Origin: Marvinbryantia formatexigens
Lineage (GTDB): Bacteria; Bacillota; Clostridia; Oscillospirales; Ruminococcaceae
Direction of reading: 5' to 3'
Assembly (NCBI GenBank): GCA_021771035.1
Contig: JAETPU010000004.1
Span: 1-64,000 of the forward strand
Length of the DNA stretch: 64,000 bases
Below the pieces are notes generated by a model. That model saw only the letters and a program-made list of their open reading frames with translations, was not told the DNA's origin and ran no database searches. Within the stretch, counting starts at the first letter, position 1, and every line of letters starts with the position of its first letter. A program made the position numbers and the translations under genes. Shown here piece by piece: positions 57,127-64,000 of the stretch.

Positions 57127-58425
57127 TTATTTCTTTCTTTTCGAAAGCAGGCCACTTCCCAACAGGCGTTTTCCCTTGGAATTGGCGTGCTCTATCACAG
57201 GCTCCCCAGTGCCGTCAACACAGTCCGGTGTTATTCTGATACGGCTTACCGTATCGTCCGCCGGCGTGACGAACATCAGGTTTGTCAGCACATTTTCCAT
57301 GATGGAACGCAGTCCGCGGGCCCCGGATTTGCGTTCAATTGCCTGCCTGGCAACCGCACGCAGCGCTTCCTCGTCAAATTCCAGTTCAATACCGTCCATC
57401 TCAAAGAGCTTCTGGTACTGCTTCACCAGCGCATTTCTGGGCTCCCTCAGAATCCGCACCAGGGCATCCTCGTCCAGGGATTCCAACGTAGCAATGACGG
57501 GAATTCTTCCAACCAGCTCCGGAATCAAACCGAATTTCACCAAATCATGGGCCTGAAGCTGTTTGAGCAGCTCATCGGCCTCCTTGGATTTTTTATCCGG
57601 AATCACCGCGCCGAAGCCCAGGGTGGACTCCGTTACACGCTTGGAGATGATTTTATCGATCCCCTCAAAGGCTCCGCCGCAGATGAAGAGGATATTGGAG
57701 GTATCGATCTGGATGAACTCCTGGTTGGGATGCTTACGCCCTCCCTGAGGCGGCACATTGGAGACAGTCCCCTCCAGAATCTTGAGCAGCGCCTGCTGGA
57801 CGCCCTCGCCGCTGACATCCCGGGTGATGGAGGGATTTTCGGATTTGCGGGTGATCTTATCGATCTCGTCGATGTAGATAATTCCCTTTTCGGCCTTCTC
57901 TACGTCATAGTCCGCCGCCTGAATCAGGCGCAGCAGGATGTTCTCCACATCCTCACCCACATAGCCGGCCTCGGTGAGCGTAGTGGCGTCCGCAATGGCA
58001 AAGGGAACGCCCAGCATCTTGGCCAAGGATTGGGCCAGCATGGTTTTACCCACACCGGTGGGGCCTATCAGGAGCACATTGCTCTTCTGCAGATCCACAC
58101 TGCCGTCCCCAGGCGTGGAGCAATAGACGCGCTTATAGTGGTTATACACCGCCACCGCCAACGCGATTTTGGCGCTGTTCTGCCCAATGACATATTCGTC
58201 CAGAGTTTCTTTAATCTCCGTGGGCTTTAAAATTTCAATGGCTTCCTCCTGCTCGTCCCGGCCCCGGCGGGGATAAAAATCTTCCTCCTCCAGGACACTG
58301 CGGCAGAGATCCACACACTCGTTGCAAATAAAGACCCCAGGGCCGGCAATCATCCGGGCTACCTGGCTCTGATCCTTCCCGCAGAAGGAACAGCGCATGG
58401 CCTTATTATCCTCATTTTTTGGCAT
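57127..58425 (-). CDS. clpX: ATP-dependent Clp protease ATP-binding subunit ClpX
   Basis: ClpX unfolds proteins and feeds them to ClpP. The 432-residue protein has the N-terminal zinc finger (Cys12, Cys15, Cys34, Cys37), the AAA+ Walker A GPTGVGKT, Walker [10 protein letters not shown], sensor residues and the [24 protein letters not shown] block, as well as the IGF-type loop for ClpP docking (STLGFGA). It follows clpP by seven bases. Assignment is secure. Confidence 0.98.
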   Translation of the reverse strand: MPKNEDNKAMRCSFCGKDQSQVARMIAGPGVFICNECVDLCRSVLEEEDFYPRRGRDEQEEAIEILKPTEIKETLDEYVIGQNSAKIALAVAVYNHYKRVYCSTPGDGSVDLQKSNVLLIGPTGVGKTMLAQSLAKMLGVPFAIADATTLTEAGYVGEDVENILLRLIQAADYDVEKAEKGIIYIDEIDKITRKSENPSITRDVSGEGVQQALLKILEGTVSNVPPQGGRKHPNQEFIQIDTSNILFICGGAFEGIDKIISKRVTESTLGFGAVIPDKKSKEADELLKQLQAHDLVKFGLIPELVGRIPVIATLESLDEDALVRILREPRNALVKQYQKLFEMDGIELEFDEEALRAVARQAIERKSGARGLRSIMENVLTNLMFVTPADDTVSRIRITPDCVDGTGEPVIEHANSKGKRLLGSGLLSKRKK

Positions 58426-58432
58426 AACACAC

Positions 58433-59023
58433 CTAACCTCTTACCGCTTTATCAATCACCTTGTCAATTAAGCCGTATTCCTGAGCTTCCTGAGCGGACA
58501 TAAAGTTATCCCGCTCCGTATCCTGCTCCACCTGCTCAATGGGCTTGCCGGTGTTCTCGGAGAGAATCCGGTTGAGCTTTTCCTTGGTTTTAATGATCCA
58601 GTCCGCATGGATGCGGATATCCGTTGCCTGCCCCTGGGCGCCGCCGGAGGGCTGGTGGATCATCACCTCGCTGTTGGGCAGCGCAAACCGTTTGCCCTTG
58701 GCGCCCGCCGCCAGCAAAAACGCGCCCATGGAGGCCGCCAGCCCCACACAGATGGTGGAGACATCGCATTTGACATACTGCATGGTGTCATAGATGGCCA
58801 TACCGGCTGTCACAGAACCGCCGGGGCTGTTGATATACAGATGGATATCCTTATCGGGATCCTGACCTTCCAAATACAGAAGCTGGGCCACAACCAGGCT
58901 GGCGGAGGCGTCGTTTACCTCCTCACACAGCATGATGATGCGGTCATTGAGCAGTCTGGAAAAAATATCATAGGAACGTTCACCGTGGTTTGTCTGTTCT
59001 ACAACCATTGGTACTAAACTCAT
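58433..59023 (-). CDS. clpP: ATP-dependent Clp protease proteolytic subunit ClpP
   Basis: ClpP is the serine protease barrel of the ClpXP machine. The 196-residue protein has the catalytic triad Ser98 (GLAASMGAF), His123 (MIHQPSGG) and Asp172, and the N-terminal loops that bind ClpX. GGAAGGAG precedes the ATG. It heads clpP-clpX; tig, upstream, ends in its own terminator, so ClpXP is probably transcribed separately. Confidence 0.98.
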   Translation of the reverse strand: MSLVPMVVEQTNHGERSYDIFSRLLNDRIIMLCEEVNDASASLVVAQLLYLEGQDPDKDIHLYINSPGGSVTAGMAIYDTMQYVKCDVSTICVGLAASMGAFLLAAGAKGKRFALPNSEVMIHQPSGGAQGQATDIRIHADWIIKTKEKLNRILSENTGKPIEQVEQDTERDNFMSAQEAQEYGLIDKVIDKAVRG

Positions 59024-59318
59024 AGCTATACTCCTTCCTATCTGAAGATTGTGCGATTCGGCATTGCTGAATTCAGGGTTCCTCTGTCCGGCCGCCGCTG
59101 CAAAATCAGCCGCGCTCGAGGGCCTATCTGGATTGGGCAGGCGCCCTGCAGCATTGCCAAAGGGAATCCCCCGTCAATCAGCAGCGGTTCCATCTCATTG
59201 GCACCGGCGCGAAAACTCACCGGCTCTTTCAGAAAAGCCTTTCGGCCGCAGAGCACAGGGCCCTCTTTGAGCAAAAGCCCATGTACCCTATCGTATTCCC
59301 CGTAAAGAAGGAAAAGCA
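59024..59318. other. Gap between tig and clpP
   Basis: About 300 bases that should hold the clpP promoter; no CtsR-type heptad repeat could be recognised. No gene is supported. Confidence 0.4.
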
Positions 59319-59346
59319 CTAAGCCGTAAACATATTTACAGCTTAG
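59311..59346 (-). terminator. Intrinsic terminator of tig
   Basis: CTAAGCTGTAAA pairs with TTTACGGCTTAG (one G-T pair) with a 4-base loop, followed by TGCTTTTCC on the minus strand, 33 bases after the tig stop. Confidence 0.75.
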
Positions 59347-59378
59347 CCCTTTCCCCATTACCGAACGATATTCTCGTC

Positions 59379-60761
59379 TTATTCTGCAGTTTCCTCTGCC
59401 TTCGGCTCCTCAGCACTGTCGGCCTCAGCCTTTTTCTTTGTGGTGCGGCGGGCCTTCTTCGGCTTCTCGGCAGCCGGCGCTTCCTCGGTGACCTCGGCGT
59501 TCTCCTTGACGAAATCGATAGCCTTTGTAACTACGATATCCTTCTTGAGATCGTCCTCACCCACCAGGCTCTTCACCTTCTCAACGTCCATCTGATAGGC
59601 ATCCGCCATCTTCTGGTACTCCGCGGCAATGTCCTCGGCAGAAGCCTCGATATTCTCCAGCTGGGCAATCTTCTCCAGAGCCAGGCGCAGCTTGACCTGT
59701 CTTTCAGCCTGAGCGCGGAAGGTCTTTCTCATAGAATCCTTCTCCATACCGGTGTACTGCAGGTACAGATCCATGTTCATGCCCTGGCTCTGCAGACGGT
59801 ACTCAAAGTCATTCATATAATCATCGATACGTCTCTCAAACATGCACTCCGGAATCTCGGCGGTCATGTTCTCGATCAGAGTATCGATCATGGTGTTTTC
59901 CACTTCATCCTGAGCCTGAGCCTCGTTGCGCTCCCCGGCCTTCTTGCGCAGATCCTCGCGCAGCTCAGCCAGGGTATCAAACTCGCTGACATCCTTGGCA
60001 AACTCATCGTCCGCCTCGGGCAGCTCACGGGTTTTAATGGCATTGACTTTTACCTTGAAGACAGCGGCCTTGCCCTTGAGCTCCTCGGCCTGGTAGTCCT
60101 CGGGGAACGTAACGTTTACGTCAAACTCGTCCCCGGTGTTATGGCCCACAATCTGCTCCTCAAAGCCCGGGATAAACTGGTTGGAACCCAGGGTCAGAGG
60201 ATAGTTTTCACCCTTGCCGCCCTCAAAAGCCACGCCGTCGACGAAGCCCTCAAAGTCGATCATGGTGTTGTCGCCATCCTGGGCGGCGCGGTCGGTCACC
60301 TCGACGATTCTGCCGTTTCTCTCCTGGAGCTTCTTTACCTCGGCGTCCACATCCTCGTCAGTTACAGCCTTGACGGTTTTGGTGGTCTTTATACCTTTAT
60401 AATCCTTAACTTCAACTTCGGGTTTCACAGTGACAACCGCTTTAAAGGAGAAACCGTTCTTATCCACGCTGGTCATATCAATCTCAGGGCGATCCACCGG
60501 CTCCAGCTGAGCCTCGGCAATGGCGTCCTCATAAGCCTGGGGATACAGGGCATTGACGGCATCCTCATAAAAAACGCCTTCCCCGTACATCTTCTCGATA
60601 ATACCGCGGGGAGCCTTGCCCTTACGGAATCCCGGCACGTTGATTTTGGAGACATTTTTACGGTACGCCTGGGCTACCGCCTTCTCGAATTCCTCCGGGC
60701 CGACTGTGATCTGTAGCTCAACCTTATTGGTCTCAATTTTATTATTTGAAGTCAGATTCAT
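59379..60761 (-). CDS. tig: Trigger factor
   Basis: Trigger factor is the ribosome-bound chaperone that meets nascent chains. The 460-residue protein has the N-terminal ribosome-binding domain with the signature VPGFRKGKAPRGIIEKMYG (residues about 44-62), a PPIase domain (DRAAQDGDNTMIDFEGFVDGVAFEGG, FIPGFEEQIVGHNTGDEF) and a helical C-terminal domain. The end is a Lys/Glu/Ala-rich tail (KKARRTTKKKAEADSAEEPK), longer than usual. AGGAGG precedes the ATG and a strong promoter lies upstream. Confidence 0.97.
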   Translation of the reverse strand: MNLTSNNKIETNKVELQITVGPEEFEKAVAQAYRKNVSKINVPGFRKGKAPRGIIEKMYGEGVFYEDAVNALYPQAYEDAIAEAQLEPVDRPEIDMTSVDKNGFSFKAVVTVKPEVEVKDYKGIKTTKTVKAVTDEDVDAEVKKLQERNGRIVEVTDRAAQDGDNTMIDFEGFVDGVAFEGGKGENYPLTLGSNQFIPGFEEQIVGHNTGDEFDVNVTFPEDYQAEELKGKAAVFKVKVNAIKTRELPEADDEFAKDVSEFDTLAELREDLRKKAGERNEAQAQDEVENTMIDTLIENMTAEIPECMFERRIDDYMNDFEYRLQSQGMNMDLYLQYTGMEKDSMRKTFRAQAERQVKLRLALEKIAQLENIEASAEDIAAEYQKMADAYQMDVEKVKSLVGEDDLKKDIVVTKAIDFVKENAEVTEEAPAAEKPKKARRTTKKKAEADSAEEPKAEETAE

Positions 60762-60806
60762 TGTAACTTCCTCCTATAAATTTTGCTAAGCGGCTTGATC
60801 TGTATA

Positions 60807-60836
60807 ATTATAGCATACTCCCATCGGGATTGACAA
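60807..60836 (-). promoter_or_regulatory. Promoter of tig
   Basis: On the minus strand TTGTCA and TGC-TATAAT are 18 bases apart, an extended -10 promoter about 45 bases before the tig start codon. Confidence 0.85.
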
Positions 60837-60875
60837 CGCCTATGTGAAAAAAATTACAAAATATTTCCCATCCCG

Positions 60876-61577
60876 TCAGGGACAGACACACAGGGGCATA
60901 AATCCCAGGCCGTCGCAGGAGACTAGGCGATACGTTGTCCCCTCATACTCGCCCTGGAAGGCGTTGGCGCACGCACGCGAGTGCAGGTGCCCATAATAGC
61001 ACCTGGACACCCCATATTGCTTTAAGACAGACAGGATTTCCTGGGAGCGCTCGCTGCCATAGAGTGGCGGGTAATGCAGAAACGCCACCAGTTCATCGGA
61101 CTCCTGCTTCTGCCTGAGCGCATCCTGGATGGACAATTCCAGCCTCAGCGCCTCCCGGGCCAGAATCTTTTTATCGTGGGCCTCGCCTTTTTCAAAGAGC
61201 CAGCCCCGGCTGGCGCAAACCAACACCCCCTGGGGCATTCTCAGGGCATTATTGTGCAGAATGTGCAGGGTAGAAAAGCCCTGGGAAGCAAAAAACGTCT
61301 CCATCTTGTTTTTCGTACTCCACCAGTAGTCGTGGTTGCCCTTGAGGATATACTTTTCCCCCGGCAGGGACTGGATAAAGGCGAAATCCTCCCGGGACTC
61401 CTCAAGGGACATTCCCCAGGAGGTGTCCCCTGCCAAAATGACCGTATCCTGCGGGGTGACGGCGGCCCGCCAGTTCTTTTCAAGGCGCTCTACATAGTTG
61501 TCCCATCCCTGGAAAACATCCATCGGCTTATCCGCACCCAGGGATAAGTGCAGATCGCCTATTACAAATAAACTCAT
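60876..61577 (-). CDS. Metallophosphoesterase
   Basis: The 233-residue cytoplasmic enzyme is a calcineurin-like phosphoesterase with complete motifs: GDLHLS (metal 1), GDTSWG, GNHDYWW, LHYPPL and GHLHSRA. It acts on phosphate esters of unknown nature. GGGGAGG lies four bases before the ATG. It is the last gene of the run lepB-rbgA-rnhB-yraN and follows yraN by 20 bases. It is unrelated to the membrane-anchored enzyme at 10.8 kb beyond the fold. Confidence 0.9.
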   Translation of the reverse strand: MSLFVIGDLHLSLGADKPMDVFQGWDNYVERLEKNWRAAVTPQDTVILAGDTSWGMSLEESREDFAFIQSLPGEKYILKGNHDYWWSTKNKMETFFASQGFSTLHILHNNALRMPQGVLVCASRGWLFEKGEAHDKKILAREALRLELSIQDALRQKQESDELVAFLHYPPLYGSERSQEILSVLKQYGVSRCYYGHLHSRACANAFQGEYEGTTYRLVSCDGLGFMPLCVCP

Positions 61578-61597
61578 GAAACCTCCCCGACACCTTT

Positions 61598-61978
61598 TCA
61601 GCCCTTGGCGTCAAAGGCGTTTTCCAAGTAGCGCATATGCTCCACCGCGGCCCCGCCGTCCTCAAGATACACCTCCGCCACGTCAAAGCGCGGCTGAAGC
61701 TGCCGGGGAAACCGCTCCAGATACCACTGCGCCGTACAAATCAGCTTCTGCCGCTTGGACGCTGTAACCGCTGTCCCCGGCGAATACCATGCGGTTTTGG
61801 ACCTGGTTTTCACCTCGACAAAGGCCAAAATCCCATCCCGGCAGGCGATGATATCGATTTCCCCATAGGGGCACCGGTAATTGCGCGCCAGAATTTCATA
61901 CCCGGACCGGGTGAGCTGACGGGCGGTATACGCCTCCCCAAGGGCGCCACGCCTGAGAGCTTCGGAAACCTTGCTCAT
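61598..61978 (-). CDS. yraN: YraN family (UPF0102) nuclease-like protein
   Basis: The 126-residue protein has the restriction endonuclease-like core of UPF0102: LGEAYTARQLTRSGYEILARNYRCPYGEIDIIACRDGILAFVEVKTRS, in which the Glu, Asp and ExK residues form a probable metal site (the longest piece shown is split over three strands). It is proposed to act on DNA or Holliday structures, but no activity is settled. The ATG overlaps the rnhB stop by four bases, the usual order in many genomes. Confidence 0.92.
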   Translation of the reverse strand: MSKVSEALRRGALGEAYTARQLTRSGYEILARNYRCPYGEIDIIACRDGILAFVEVKTRSKTAWYSPGTAVTASKRQKLICTAQWYLERFPRQLQPRFDVAEVYLEDGGAAVEHMRYLENAFDAKG

Positions 61979-62601
61979 TGCGCCGTTCCCATATGCTCTT
62001 TGAGATTTTTCAGAAAGCTTTTGCGGTGTACCGGGCTCACGCCGAACTGGGCGATTTTCTCGTAGTGCAGTTTCGTGGGGTAGCCCTTGTGCCTGTCAAA
62101 CTCATACTGGGGATACTGCAGGGCCAGCTCCTTCATATACCGATCCCGGCTCACCTTTGCCAGTATGGAAGCGGCGGCTATGGAGGCGGACTTGCTGTCC
62201 CCCTTCACTACGCTGCGGCACTCCATTTCCAGCTGCGGGGTACGGTTGCCGTCCACCAGCACCAAGTCCGGCGATACGCCCAGCATGGCTACCGCGCGCT
62301 TCATTGCCAGAAAGGTGGCGTTGAGAATGTTGTATTCGTCAATCTCCGCCTCGCTGGCGCTGGCAACCGCACAGGCCTGGGCCAATTCGACAATGGTGTC
62401 GTACAATTCTTCCCTCTTTTTTTCCGTCAGCTTTTTGGAGTCGTCAATCCCCTGCACATCCGCAAGAGAACAACGTTCCGGTAAAATGACAGCCGCGGCA
62501 AACACCGGCCCAGCCAAGGGCCCGCGGCCGGCCTCATCCACACCGCACACCAGGCGCTTTCCCTGGCTGTGGGCCTTTTCCTCCAGCACCAGCATATTCA
62601 T
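61975..62601 (-). CDS. rnhB: Ribonuclease HII
   Basis: RNase HII removes RNA from RNA-DNA hybrids, including single ribonucleotides. The 208-residue protein has the active-site residues Asp and Glu in VDEAGRGPLAGP, a further Asp in LVDGNRTP and KGDSKSASIAAASILAKV. GGGAGG lies 11 bases before the ATG at 62601; a frame reaching 62655 is not needed. It is followed by yraN with a four-base overlap. Confidence 0.96.
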   Translation of the reverse strand: MNMLVLEEKAHSQGKRLVCGVDEAGRGPLAGPVFAAAVILPERCSLADVQGIDDSKKLTEKKREELYDTIVELAQACAVASASEAEIDEYNILNATFLAMKRAVAMLGVSPDLVLVDGNRTPQLEMECRSVVKGDSKSASIAAASILAKVSRDRYMKELALQYPQYEFDRHKGYPTKLHYEKIAQFGVSPVHRKSFLKNLKEHMGTAQ

Positions 62602-62794
62602 TGTACTGCCGTCCTCCCTAAGTGTCATACAACCAGTCAAAGAAGTAAAAAACACCCCATACGCGCTTTGCAGCCCCCAAAGTTTTTAACCCCTATCCAT
62701 TGCATGGGCAAACCCGAAAACGGTACGGTATGGGGGATTGGCTTGCAGAGCCGCCGCATTGAACGGGGAATTTCCCGCAGGGATTCGATTTTCC

Positions 62795-63667
62795 TCAGCG
62801 GGCGCCGGGCATTTCCAGCGAAATACGGCCCATGGCGCCGCTGCGAAACTCGTCCAGCACCATGATGGAGGCGCGTTCCAAATCCACCTGGGCGCCCGCC
62901 AGCAGCATTCCCCGGCGGCGCGCGATCAGTTCCAGCAGCGCCAGTCCATCCAGCCCATCCATCCGCTCAGGGACCAGCTTATACCGGCTTTGCAGAAGGG
63001 GCGCGTATCCCAGCTGGACTAAAGTTTCCAGCAAGCGGCCTGCCAGAGCCTGCGTATCCAGAATATCATCCTTGACAGCGCCAGTGAAGGCCAGCTTTTC
63101 CCCCACCTGCCTGTCCTCAAATTTAGGCCAGAGTACGCCGGGCATATCCAGAAGATCCATACCGCTGCCTAATGTGACCCACTGTTTACCACGGGTGACG
63201 CCGGGGCGATCCTCCACCTTGGCCCGCTTCTGTCCGGCCATCCGGTTGATAAAGGAGGATTTTCCCACATTGGGAATGCCCACCACCATCATGCGGATGG
63301 GGCGTCCGGCCATTCCCCTGTCCCTGCGCCGCTCAAGCTCCTTGGCGAGAACCTGGCGCACCATGGGCAGAAACTTCTGCAGCCCCCTGCCGCTGCGGCA
63401 GTCCGCAGCCAGGGCCCAAATCCCCTTGCCGCGGTATTCCTGCAGCCAGGCAGCTGTAACTTTTTCGTCGGCGGCGTCGCTCTTATTGAGCAGCACAAGC
63501 CGGGGCTTTTTGCCGATAAGGCTGCCCAGCTCCGGGTTGCGGCTGCTGGCGGGGATCCTGGCATCCGTCAATTCCACCACCAAGTCCACCAAGGGAAGAT
63601 TTGCTTTCATCAGGCGGCGGGTTTTTGCCATATGCCCGGGGAACCACTGAACCGATACGTTTTCCAA
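62795..63667 (-). CDS. rbgA: Ribosome biogenesis GTPase RbgA/YlqF
   Basis: RbgA helps late assembly of the 50S subunit. The 290-residue GTPase has circularly permuted motifs: G4 (LNKSD) comes first, then G1 GIPNVGKSS and G3 DMPGV, followed by the C-terminal ANTAR-like domain. The opening VQWFPGHMAKTRRLM is the family hallmark. The start is TTG at 63667, seven bases after AAGGAGG. It follows lepB by 31 bases. Confidence 0.96.
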   Translation of the reverse strand: MENVSVQWFPGHMAKTRRLMKANLPLVDLVVELTDARIPASSRNPELGSLIGKKPRLVLLNKSDAADEKVTAAWLQEYRGKGIWALAADCRSGRGLQKFLPMVRQVLAKELERRRDRGMAGRPIRMMVVGIPNVGKSSFINRMAGQKRAKVEDRPGVTRGKQWVTLGSGMDLLDMPGVLWPKFEDRQVGEKLAFTGAVKDDILDTQALAGRLLETLVQLGYAPLLQSRYKLVPERMDGLDGLALLELIARRRGMLLAGAQVDLERASIMVLDEFRSGAMGRISLEMPGAR

Positions 63668-63698
63668 GCTGTTTCCTCCTTTTCAGGTGCGCTCAGGC

Positions 63699-64000
63699 CT
63701 ATTTCACTGTTCCGAAGGAATCGATAGGAAACAGGCGGAATACGGCTTTTCCCAGGATATAGCGCTCATCAATCAGGCCGATTTCACGGCTGCGGCTGTC
63801 GGTGGAGTTGTTGCGGTTGTCTCCCAGGACAAAAACGCACCCCTTCGGCACAGTAAGCGGGAAGGATACCGGCGCGGAAGTTGGGTTGTGGGTGGGCTCC
63901 TGAATATAGTCCTCCTGCAAAACCGTACCGTCCACGGTAACCGTACCCTGCTCAAAATCGATATCCACTGTCTGCCCTTCCTTGGCGACGATGCGCTTAA
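63699..64000 (-). CDS. lepB: Signal peptidase I, C-terminal part (cut by window edge)
   Basis: Only the last 100 or so residues are visible. At the right edge the frame reads KRIVAKEGQTVDID; the lysine of KRI is the probable catalytic base of signal peptidase I. The conserved GDNRNNSTDSR motif and the ending RYILGKAVFRLFPIDSFG follow. The enzyme cuts signal peptides from exported proteins. The 5' half, with the membrane anchor and catalytic serine, lies beyond the window. It is followed by rbgA, as in other Firmicutes. Confidence 0.93.
   Translation of the reverse strand, partial: KRIVAKEGQTVDIDFEQGTVTVDGTVLQEDYIQEPTHNPTSAPVSFPLTVPKGCVFVLGDNRNNSTDSRSREIGLIDERYILGKAVFRLFPIDSFGTVK

Overview
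This 64 kb window is chromosomal DNA from a Gram-positive, spore-forming anaerobe of the class Clostridia. The gene families and moderately high GC best fit the Ruminococcaceae/Oscillospiraceae; I do not name a genus or species. The evidence is the sporulation genes yabP and yabQ beside divIC and an S1-domain gene, Firmicutes-type gene order (miaB-ricA-mutS-mutL-miaA-hfq; sepF-ylmH-divIVA-ileS-lspA-rlu; lepB-rbgA-rnhB-yraN), GatCAB amidotransferase, a split transketolase, AGGAGG-type ribosome binding sites and canonical sigma-A promoters.

The left third is accessory and metabolic. It starts with a serine recombinase cut by the window edge. An MFS transporter, feoAB ferrous iron uptake, an enolase-superfamily enzyme and an SGNH hydrolase with look-alike promoters, a VOC protein, a DUF1846 protein, a YkuE-like phosphoesterase, a DUF5131 protein and an azlCD amino-acid exporter follow. 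A sialic-acid locus lies at 14.6-19.8 kb: sialidase and nanA on the minus strand diverge from nanE-nanK and an RpiR regulator on the plus strand. Together they release sialic acid, cleave it to ManNAc and pyruvate, phosphorylate ManNAc and epimerise it to GlcNAc-6-P. No sialate transporter, nagA or nagB is present in the window.

From about 20 kb on, almost everything is on the minus strand and mostly housekeeping: an orphan peptide-binding lipoprotein, a phosphoglycolate-phosphatase-like HAD enzyme, gatCAB with ligA, split transketolase with a small membrane protein, a Cof-type phosphatase, the rlu-lspA-ileS-divIVA-ylmH-sepF-yggS translation and division block with a HlyD-like adaptor and hfq, miaA-mutL-mutS-ricA-miaB, a 63-residue sortase-motif protein, one plus-strand Gfo/Idh/MocA oxidoreductase, yabP-yabQ-divIC-S1, ppa, an rRNA methyltransferase, clpP-clpX, tig, and finally lepB-rbgA-rnhB-yraN with a phosphoesterase.

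The most unusual content is non-coding. Three intergenic arrays (13.96-14.36, 29.70-30.02 and 50.60-50.86 kb) are built from related hairpin-rich repeats. Stems are kept by compensatory base changes between copies. Most units of the first two arrays carry a perfect extended -10 element (TGG-TATAAT) on the minus strand, pointing at the downstream genes azlC and ligA. The third array has a roughly 95-bp period of a 60-bp conserved hairpin and 32-35 bp of unrelated sequence. Further degenerate copies flank it. I could not run structure or database searches, so the function of these repeats is open.
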